A stretch of 13,566 bases of DNA. It comes from Chryseobacterium gleum. GTDB lineage: Bacteria; Bacteroidota; Bacteroidia; Flavobacteriales_D; Crocinitomicaceae. This document shows positions 7,731-13,566 of this stretch, piece after piece; the stretch's first letter is position 1, and every line of letters starts with the position of its first letter. The stretch covers positions 1 to 13,566 of the forward strand of contig CAMCQL010000028.1 in the NCBI GenBank assembly GCA_945877005.1, written 5' to 3'. The notes under the pieces are model-generated. The model had not been told where the DNA came from, did not search any database, and worked only from the letters and a program-made list of their open reading frames with translations. A program made the translations under genes and the position numbers.

Positions 7731-8888
7731 TTAAAAGGTAAATTCATGCCAAGGAATCATTTCACAATTTTGTCGCACGTAATGTTCATTTCCTGTGTAA
7801 ATCATTTTTTTAATCACTGTTCTATTTTCAGCTTTTTTTTCAAAGTAGTTTAATCCTTTCATGTGTTTATTAAGTATTGTGGCAGATGATTTTATTTCAT
7901 GGGTGATTAACTGTTGATTTTCAGAATACACTAAGTCTATTTCATTTCCAGCAGAGTCTCTCCAAAACCAGTTATCAACCACTTGATTTTTATGATACAT
8001 GGACTTTACATGTTCTGAAATCATCATATTTTCAAACAATGCTCCTTTTATGGAATTGGCGAGTAGGTAATCGTAATTATTAATCCCCAACAAATGACAC
8101 AATAAACCTGTGTCATAAAAATAAATTTTCGGCGTTTTTACTAATCGCTTACTAAAATTTTCATGATAGGGCTGTAATTTAAATACAATGTAACTGCTTT
8201 CCAATAGGGACACCCACGACTTTGCTGTTGGTTGTGAGATCCCACATTCATTCGCAAGTTCATTGAGATTTAAAAGTTGCGCTGCTCGAGTTGCCAATAA
8301 TGAAAAAAATTTCTTGAATAATGCTAAGTTTTTTATTTCAAGAAGTTCAGTAAGGTCTCTTTGTACATATGTTTCAATATAATTCGCGTAAAATTGGGAT
8401 GATTTTATGCCACGGCTATAAATCGCGGGATAGAATCCTTTGAGCATGCAATGGATGTAGTCACTGTCTAATAATTTTTCTTTTTTTAATTCTTGAAAAT
8501 CAAAAGGAAATAATCTAAATAATGCTACTCTTCCTGCTAAACTTTGTGTGATGTTTTGCATCAAATGAAAATTTTGAGATCCCGATAATATATAGTGCCC
8601 CATTCTATTTTCTTCATCTACTTTTGTTTGTAAGTATGAAAATAATGTGGGTACGCGTTGTGCTTCATCGATGATTGTTTTCCCAGTATAGCGTTTTAAA
8701 AATCCATTGGGATCTTCTTGTGCAAATTCACGCTGATCTAAATTTTCTAAATTAACGTATTCATATTCTGAAAATGTATTTTTCAAAAAAGTTGTTTTTC
8801 CTGATTGTCGAGGGCCTGTTATTGCTATAACTGGATATTTATCAATTAATTCATTGATGCTTTCAAGAATATTTCGTTGCAATTTCAT
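7731..8888 (-). CDS. AAA_14/DUF4143 ATP-binding protein, catalytic motifs intact
   Basis: This is a full-length 385-residue member of the AAA_14 plus DUF4143 family. Walker A is GPRQSGKTT (25-33). Walker B with the following motif is TIIDEAQRVP (71-80). The sensor segment is ILSGSQNFHLM (100-110), followed by SLAGR (116-120). A winged-helix segment (NLNELANECGISQPTAKSWVSLLESSYIVFKL) follows. The C-terminal PD-(D/E)XK-like domain keeps WRDSAGNEIDLV and the E-I-K pair at Glu331 and Lys333. The cellular role of this family is not firmly known; members are common, often as several copies, in variable regions of Bacteroidota and other genomes. The start lies 18 bases from the nearest of four 22-bp tandem repeats. 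I see no signal peptide or membrane segment. Confidence 0.92.
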   Translation of the reverse strand: MKLQRNILESINELIDKYPVIAITGPRQSGKTTFLKNTFSEYEYVNLENLDQREFAQEDPNGFLKRYTGKTIIDEAQRVPTLFSYLQTKVDEENRMGHYILSGSQNFHLMQNITQSLAGRVALFRLFPFDFQELKKEKLLDSDYIHCMLKGFYPAIYSRGIKSSQFYANYIETYVQRDLTELLEIKNLALFKKFFSLLATRAAQLLNLNELANECGISQPTAKSWVSLLESSYIVFKLQPYHENFSKRLVKTPKIYFYDTGLLCHLLGINNYDYLLANSIKGALFENMMISEHVKSMYHKNQVVDNWFWRDSAGNEIDLVYSENQQLITHEIKSSATILNKHMKGLNYFEKKAENRTVIKKMIYTGNEHYVRQNCEMIPWHEFTF

Positions 8889-8905
8889 GCTACAATAGTA
8901 CGTCT

Positions 8906-8993
8906 TATTTTGAAATTACACAAGTTCTATTTTGAAATTACAATAGTTTTATTTTGAAATTGTACGTTTTCTATTTTGAAATTGCAATAGTTT
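8906..8993. repeat. Four contiguous 22-bp tandem repeats upstream of the DUF4143 ATPase gene
   Basis: The 12-base core TATTTTGAAATT occurs at 8906, 8928, 8950 and 8972, exactly 22 bases apart each time. Core and tail together give 15 of 22 positions invariant. Units two and four differ at one base only, while units one and three share a terminal C. The first three units are essentially intergenic. The fourth lies in the last codons and stop of the sulfurtransferase gene. Units are adjacent with no unique spacers. The 22-bp period equals about two helical turns, so a protein could bind all units on one face. Possible roles are an operator array, a binding site for the ATPase itself, or a simple expanded repeat. 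Confidence 0.9.
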
Positions 8994-9828
8994 CAACTAT
9001 TTTGTTATTTCGACTCCATTCGCTCCAAGACCCAACATATAATTGTGGTATTTCCATTTCAGCATAATCCAAAGCAAGTAAAGTGTGACAAGCTGTTACT
9101 CCTGAACCGCAATGAATTATTATGTTTTTAAGATGTATTGATCCAAATTGCAATTTAAATTTTTGTCTTAATTCAAGGGGTGTGAGAAATAATCCATTCG
9201 AATCTAAATTTTCAGTGAATGGGATATTCATAGCGCCAGGTATATGACCAGCGATGACATCCATAGTTTCCGTTTTTCCGTCGTATCGTTCCTTATCTCG
9301 AACGTCTACAATTAGATAATTTGAATTGTGTAAGAGGTTTTCAAGTGCATTCATTTCGATTGTAGGTAAATACCATTCCTTAATTGGAAAGGGATCAATC
9401 GCAGGTTTTACATCTACGGGTTCTGAAGATGTTGGAAATTTTTTTCGAAGTGCGTGTTGAATTCCTCCGTTTAAAATTTGAACATGTAAATGCCCAATAG
9501 ATTTTAACATCCACCAAAATCTCGCAGCTGCATTGGATCCGTTTTTATCGTCATAAAGAATAAGATGGCTGTCTTTAGTAATTCCTACATCTGTTAATGT
9601 CTTTGAAAAATGAGACAGTTGTGGTAGTGGATGTCGACCACCATTGGCAAAATCATCTTTGATATCTGCAAGTTGCGTGTTTAGATCAATAAAAATAGCA
9701 CCTACTAAATGTTTTTTTGCATAGTTAGTTTTTGCATTAATTCCATTTCTAACATCAAAAATTAAAACATTCGGATTTTTATAAATGTTGATTAACTCTT
9801 CTACTTCTATGATTGGAGATATTCGCAT
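8971..9828 (-). CDS. Tandem-rhodanese sulfurtransferase, 3-mercaptopyruvate/thiosulfate type
   Basis: The 285-residue protein has two rhodanese domains. The first (about 1-135) is the non-catalytic copy and shows VLIFDVRN, HLVGAIFIDL, GRHPLPQ, LILYDDKNGSNAAARFWWMLKSIGH and LNGG. The second (about 150-280) has LIVDVRDKERYDG, AGHIPGAMNIPF and the active loop HCGSGVTACH with the persulfide-forming Cys240. A CGSGVT loop is typical of 3-mercaptopyruvate sulfurtransferases (SseA-like), while thiosulfate sulfurtransferases usually have CRKGVT, so mercaptopyruvate is the more likely donor. No signal peptide is visible. It follows the lipoprotein gene by 51 bases with no clear promoter of its own, so it is probably the last gene of the cysS transcript. 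Its final codons (ETIAISK and stop) fall within the fourth 22-bp repeat. Confidence 0.93.
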   Translation of the reverse strand: MRISPIIEVEELINIYKNPNVLIFDVRNGINAKTNYAKKHLVGAIFIDLNTQLADIKDDFANGGRHPLPQLSHFSKTLTDVGITKDSHLILYDDKNGSNAAARFWWMLKSIGHLHVQILNGGIQHALRKKFPTSSEPVDVKPAIDPFPIKEWYLPTIEMNALENLLHNSNYLIVDVRDKERYDGKTETMDVIAGHIPGAMNIPFTENLDSNGLFLTPLELRQKFKLQFGSIHLKNIIIHCGSGVTACHTLLALDYAEMEIPQLYVGSWSEWSRNNKIVETIAISK

Positions 9829-9879
9829 GATTTTTTGTTTGTTTCGTTTTAATGGTTTTGTTTTGAATTAATAAAACTG

Positions 9880-10782
9880 TTAATAAGGATTTTTCTTAAA
9901 CATGTTATCAAGCGTTGGTTTTTCAGCTATTAAATGCAAAGCTCCGAAAACAACCATTATTTTATCATATTTTTTAAATGTGTTATAAATATTCGTTAAA
10001 ATAACACTATCTCTTATTTGCATAGAAGTTCGCGCTATTTCACCAAAAATATTTTTTTCATTGTATTTTTCGCTTTCACTTAAATCAAAGTGATCAATCG
10101 AGAATATTTTACCATTATAACGCAAATACAATGAATTAAAATAATCCCAACTATTCTCTTTTTTTGTCAAATCAAACAAGCATCTTTTAATTAAATAATT
10201 GGTCACGAAATTGTTGTATTCTAGCTTTAATTTTTTCTTTTTATCATGACTTTGGATGAATTGCGGTAAGAATCGCTGTAAAACAAATGAATATAGAATG
10301 TTATCTTTTTTAAATTTCTTCAGAAGTAGTCCTACTTCAACAGAATCCGGACAATCAGCATTTTTTACTTGAATGTTTTTTTGATCGGCAATGTATTTTA
10401 AAAGCCCTAAAGTACCCAGATCTTTAATTGCATTAGATTTACTTGTATAATGAATAGTGTCATTAATTTGACCTCCTTCATTCAATAAAATGTCTGGTTT
10501 AAATTTCTTAAAATACGCTGTAATTTTATCAAATCGATGATTTTTTGGATCATTTCCATGTTGCTCACCGAAATATATAAGTTGTTTGCCATTCAATTGA
10601 TTTTCATACACCATAATTGGAAATTTTCCATTATGAATTTTCATAAATGTTTGAGCATTAAAAAAGATTTCTGAGTAAGCTTTAGTTAAATCAATTTCTA
10701 AAGAATTTAAATCGTGTTTTTTTCTTTTTTCAGCACATGAAATCAGGATGAATACAAGAATACAAAACAATAACTTTTTCAT
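9880..10782 (-). CDS. Predicted lipoprotein with TraB/ChaN-like GxxH motifs
   Basis: The 300-residue protein starts with MKKLLFCILVFILISC, a lipoprotein signal with the lipidated Cys16 in LISC; Bacteroidota lipoproteins of this kind reach the inner or outer membrane. The mature part has QLIYFGEQHGNDPKNHRF with GEQH at 72-75, an acid in DILLNEGG and, near the C-terminus, VVFGALHLI with His283. A first GxxH, an acid after a hydrophobic strand, and a final GxxH form the pattern seen in the TraB/GumN and ChaN/erythromycin-esterase-like superfamily. I cannot place it in a named subfamily, and its substrate is unknown. The middle (about 150-240) is lysine-rich and helical. It lies 39 bases after cysS and 51 before the sulfurtransferase, probably in one operon. 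Its first motif resembles that of the exported protein at 2309-3535. Confidence 0.72.
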   Translation of the reverse strand: MKKLLFCILVFILISCAEKRKKHDLNSLEIDLTKAYSEIFFNAQTFMKIHNGKFPIMVYENQLNGKQLIYFGEQHGNDPKNHRFDKITAYFKKFKPDILLNEGGQINDTIHYTSKSNAIKDLGTLGLLKYIADQKNIQVKNADCPDSVEVGLLLKKFKKDNILYSFVLQRFLPQFIQSHDKKKKLKLEYNNFVTNYLIKRCLFDLTKKENSWDYFNSLYLRYNGKIFSIDHFDLSESEKYNEKNIFGEIARTSMQIRDSVILTNIYNTFKKYDKIMVVFGALHLIAEKPTLDNMFKKNPY

Positions 10783-10821
10783 GCGAATTGTTTCTTTTAT
10801 GAAATTTTTTGTCGTATTCTG

Positions 10822-12291
10822 TTACTTCCAACTCGTACCTTCTTTACCATCTTTCACTACCAATCCGGCTGCAGCCAAACCATCGCGAATTTTGTCGGAA
10901 GTTGCCCAATCTTTGTTTTCTCGAGCTTGTTGTCTTAAATTGAGTACCAAGTCCATGACACCTTCTAATTTTGAATTGTCTCCTGGATTACCAAGTGTTG
11001 TCAGACCAAGTACATCAAAAACAAATGCGTTTACATTCTTGGTCAATTCATTTAAGTCTGTTTCTGTGATAGTTGCCTTGCCTTCTTTTAGGGCATTTAT
11101 TTGTTTGACTGTTTCAAATAAATTCGCTACTAAAATAGGTGCGTTAAAGTCGTCATTCATGGCACTGTAATAGGATGCAATCAAACCATTTACATCGATA
11201 GTTGAAGCTGTTGACGTGGTTAAACGCGATAAGTCTTGTATTGCTTCCATGAGTTTTTCAAATCCTTTTTCTGCAGCACTCAATGCATCACTAGTGAAAT
11301 CTAGTGTACTTCTATAATGCGCTTGCATCATAAAAAAACGAACTACCGTAGGATGAAATCCTTTAGTAAGGACTTCATTTTCTCCTGAAAATAATTCGGA
11401 AGGTAGCAATGTATTTCCTGTTGATTTTGACATTTTCTTTCCGTTCAATGTCAACATATTACCATGCATCCAATAGTTTACAGGATTTTTCCCTGTAGAA
11501 GCACATCCTTGAGCGATTTCACATTCATGGTGTGGGAATTTCAAATCCATTCCTCCTCCGTGAATATCAAATTGTTCACCTAGGTATTTTGTGCTCATGG
11601 CGGAACATTCCAAATGCCATCCAGGGAAACCGATTCCCCAAGGAGATGTCCATTTCATGATATGTTCTGGCGATGCATTTTTCCATAATGCAAAGTCCAA
11701 TGGGTTTCTTTTTTCGTCTTGTCCATCTAACTCACGCGTTCCTGCAATTAAATCTTCAATTTTACGGCCCGAAAGTTCGCCATAAGGAAATGATTCTGAA
11801 TACTTATTGACATCAAAATAGACGGATCCGTTTACTTCGTAAGCAAGTCCGTTTTTCAGAATTTCTTGAATCATTTCAATTTGTTCGATGATGTGTCCCG
11901 TTGCAGTCGGTTCTATCGACGGTGGGTAAGCATTGAATTGATCCAATACTTTGTGGAAATCAAGGGTGTATTTTTGTACGATTTCCATAGGTTCAAGTTG
12001 GTCAAGACGTGCTTTTTTAGCAATTTTATCTTCCCCTTCGTCGGCATCATTTTCTAAATGTCCTACGTCTGTAATATTTCTTACGTATCGAATTTTAAAC
12101 CCTAAATGCAAGAGGTAGCGATATACTAAGTCGAATGAAATGAATGTTCTACAATTCCCTAAATGTACGTAGTTGTAAACAGTTGGACCACATACATACA
12201 TCCCCACAAAAGCAGGATGAATAGGTGTGAAGATCTCTTTTTTTCCTGTTAAGGAGTTGTAAATATGTAAATCTTTAGCGTAGGAATTCAT
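10822..12291 (-). CDS. cysS: Cysteinyl-tRNA synthetase
   Basis: This 489-residue class I aminoacyl-tRNA synthetase attaches cysteine to tRNA-Cys in the cytoplasm. MYVCGPTVYNYVHLGNCRTF (31-50) contains the zinc ligand Cys34 and the HIGH signature in the form HLGN (43-46). GWHLECSAMS and HHECEIAQG carry further zinc-site residues (Cys, His). FDIHGGGMDLKFPHH is a family block, and the second ATP-binding signature is KMSKS at 286-290. The C-terminal anticodon-binding region includes the DALIDR-like helical domain and ends with IRDGLAAAGLVVKDGKEGTSW. Length is normal. The ATG at 12289-12291 has a TATATTTG box 23 bases upstream. The lipoprotein and sulfurtransferase genes follow closely, suggesting cysS leads the transcript. 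Confidence 0.98.
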   Translation of the reverse strand: MNSYAKDLHIYNSLTGKKEIFTPIHPAFVGMYVCGPTVYNYVHLGNCRTFISFDLVYRYLLHLGFKIRYVRNITDVGHLENDADEGEDKIAKKARLDQLEPMEIVQKYTLDFHKVLDQFNAYPPSIEPTATGHIIEQIEMIQEILKNGLAYEVNGSVYFDVNKYSESFPYGELSGRKIEDLIAGTRELDGQDEKRNPLDFALWKNASPEHIMKWTSPWGIGFPGWHLECSAMSTKYLGEQFDIHGGGMDLKFPHHECEIAQGCASTGKNPVNYWMHGNMLTLNGKKMSKSTGNTLLPSELFSGENEVLTKGFHPTVVRFFMMQAHYRSTLDFTSDALSAAEKGFEKLMEAIQDLSRLTTSTASTIDVNGLIASYYSAMNDDFNAPILVANLFETVKQINALKEGKATITETDLNELTKNVNAFVFDVLGLTTLGNPGDNSKLEGVMDLVLNLRQQARENKDWATSDKIRDGLAAAGLVVKDGKEGTSWK

Positions 12292-12313
12292 AATGGGCTG
12301 TCTTTAGAGGATA

Positions 12314-12321
12314 CAAATATA
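12314..12321 (-). promoter_or_regulatory. Candidate -7 promoter box for cysS (TATATTTG on the minus strand)
   Basis: CAAATATA on the plus strand gives TATATTTG on the minus strand, the same 8-mer as before polA and the RhuM gene, and an exact fit to TAnnTTTG. It is 23 bases from the cysS ATG, so the leader would be short. No convincing TTG is present at -33. Further upstream, 12371-12386 (TAGACTTATAAATCTA) is a palindrome with seven of eight pairs matching; it might be an operator or could be chance. Confidence 0.42.
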
Positions 12322-12406
12322 ATACAACAAAATGCTCTATGTAGTTATTTTCTTAGTACATAATATTTTCTAGACTTATAAATCTATTTGGTGATACGTC
12401 TTGAAT

Positions 12407-13566
12407 TTATTTAAATTCATTGATTTTCTTCTCAATCATAGTAATTGTTGATTTTGAAAGATTTGAATCATTTGCAATCGATTTCCATTTTTTAGCTGTA
12501 TAAAGGACTTCATCTATCATTTCTTTTCCTGATTTCAATCCAAAATGATTCGCCAATTTTAGTAGGTCTTTTGAACTTGGATTTTTACTTTCGCCCATAA
12601 TCATTGTAGTATGGTGACCATGTGAAGAAGTTGAAAAAGTTAAATCATAGGCTGGAGCAAAATTCCATTTTCCTTCTGAATTCATTAAAAAAGAAAAGTT
12701 TTTACTGTGGTCATCACGGTTATGAAAAACGACATTAAAAACAGCTAAACGGAAGACTTTCTCATAGACATCATGATGTTTTTCTAATTTAAAAGCACAG
12801 TCCATTAAATGTCCATAATCCATAGCACTTATTCGGAAATTATCGTGCATCATACCTGCTGCAGAATGCATATGCAATCGGGAGTTTCCTACTCTATCAA
12901 ATCTATTTGTAGCAAAGTAATTTTTACCTGATTTACCTTGAAACAATTTAGAATCTGACATTTCTATTCCACAAGCAATCGCCATTTTATAATAGGCATG
13001 CTCAATATTTGCGATATCCGGTAAATCCGTAGAAGTTGGAAATTTTACAATCCAATGTTCGAATTCAGGTTTAAGAATTAATTCCTCTTGAACAATCTCA
13101 TCCGTTTTTGGATGGTACCCGATAAAAATTTTAGGTCGTGCCCCTCCTGATGAGCCTCCCATTTCAAACAAATCTTCGATGTATTCAGAATTAGCATCAT
13201 CAACTATTTTAACCGTTTCTGAATAAATTATATCCAAATCAATTAAAGAGGCGTTACTCCATCGATGGGTTTCTTCAGGCTCATAAACAAGCGCCCCCAT
13301 TCCTTTATTTCCTACATAAGCAAGTCTGTCTAAAAGCGTCATGTCTGCCAATGATTTCCCTTTTGAAAGCAAGGTTCTGTCGCGTAATAATCTTCCCCAA
13401 CCATCTGGAAGAGAATCATTAAAAACCCCGTAAAGCCCACCGAATGGTTGAGAATCTGCTTGGAGTAATCCACTTGACCGTTTCATTTTAAACGGAGAAA
13501 CGTCTAAATTAAGGTCTAAAAAATTGGTGTTGAATTTGAAAAAATAATTCTTTTCATGTTGAACCA
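12407..13566 (-). CDS. HipA-family serine/threonine kinase toxin, 5' partial at the right edge
   Basis: The reading frame stays open from the ATG at 13486 to the window edge, and the upstream part (FLDLNLDVSPFKMKRSS) matches the HipA N-terminal subdomain. The true start is therefore outside, and the ATG at 13486 is internal. PFGGLYGVFNDSLPDGWGRLLRDR is the family signature. GGSSGGARPKIFIG is the glycine-rich loop, WIVKFP holds the ATP-binding Lys, HNRDDHSKN is the catalytic loop with Asp and Asn, and APAYDLTFS is the metal-binding DFG-like segment. The kinase looks active. In E. coli, HipA phosphorylates glutamyl-tRNA synthetase and is held in check by the DNA-binding antitoxin HipB. A HipB partner would lie upstream, beyond the window, and none is seen downstream, where cysS follows after 115 bases. 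Subtype and target are unknown. Confidence 0.93.
   Translation of the reverse strand, partial: VQHEKNYFFKFNTNFLDLNLDVSPFKMKRSSGLLQADSQPFGGLYGVFNDSLPDGWGRLLRDRTLLSKGKSLADMTLLDRLAYVGNKGMGALVYEPEETHRWSNASLIDLDIIYSETVKIVDDANSEYIEDLFEMGGSSGGARPKIFIGYHPKTDEIVQEELILKPEFEHWIVKFPTSTDLPDIANIEHAYYKMAIACGIEMSDSKLFQGKSGKNYFATNRFDRVGNSRLHMHSAAGMMHDNFRISAMDYGHLMDCAFKLEKHHDVYEKVFRLAVFNVVFHNRDDHSKNFSFLMNSEGKWNFAPAYDLTFSTSSHGHHTTMIMGESKNPSSKDLLKLANHFGLKSGKEMIDEVLYTAKKWKSIANDSNLSKSTITMIEKKINEFK

Noticed and set aside
8906..8993. CRISPR array
   Set aside because: The 22-bp units are contiguous with no unique spacers, and no cas gene is present.
10748..11170. 140-codon open frame on the plus strand
   Set aside because: It lies antisense to the cysS 3' end and the start of the lipoprotein gene, both of which have clear family motifs. 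Its protein has no recognisable features, so it is a shadow frame.
13484..13486. ATG as the start of the HipA gene
   Set aside because: The frame continues to the window edge and the upstream residues match the HipA N-terminal subdomain, so this Met is internal.

Overview
The window looks like a chromosomal segment of an AT-rich Bacteroidota bacterium, most likely of the order Flavobacteriales. Three things point there. The left edge holds the tail of a protein with a type IX secretion (Por) sorting domain. Start codons lack Shine-Dalgarno sequences and sit behind A-rich stretches. An exact TATATTTG box, which fits the Bacteroidota -7 consensus TAnnTTTG, occurs before three genes. Apart from the first 198 bases, every gene is on the minus strand.

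Layout from left to right. 1-198 (+) is the end of a secreted T9SS cargo protein. It converges on the minus-strand block across a strong bidirectional terminator hairpin at 213-252. 267-2196 (-) is a two-gene unit: a AAA_14/DUF4143-type ATPase-like protein whose catalytic motifs have all decayed, followed after one base by a family 2 glycosyltransferase. 2197-2308 is non-coding and holds an inverted repeat flanked by short direct repeats. 2309-6350 (-) is polA followed at close spacing by a TraB/GumN-like protein with a long extra C-terminal region. 6434-8888 (-) holds two accessory-type genes, a RhuM-family protein and an intact AAA_14/DUF4143 ATPase. The ATPase is preceded by four 22-bp tandem repeats. 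8971-12291 (-) is an apparent operon of cysS, a lipoprotein with TraB/ChaN-like motifs, and a tandem-rhodanese sulfurtransferase. 12407-13566 (-) is most of a HipA-family kinase gene that runs off the right edge.

How the genes relate. polA (replication and repair) and cysS (translation) are housekeeping anchors. The sulfurtransferase shares a sulfur/cysteine theme with cysS, but this may be only co-location. RhuM, the DUF4143 ATPase and HipA are families often found in variable or mobile regions, so the window reads as core operons with accessory genes between them. I see no complete insertion sequence, prophage, CRISPR array, tRNA or rRNA. The most unusual signals are the exactly phased 22-bp repeats just upstream of the intact ATPase, the contrast between the intact and decayed ATPase copies, and the presence of two proteins sharing a GxxH-x-NDP motif. 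I did not find a convincing new multi-gene system.
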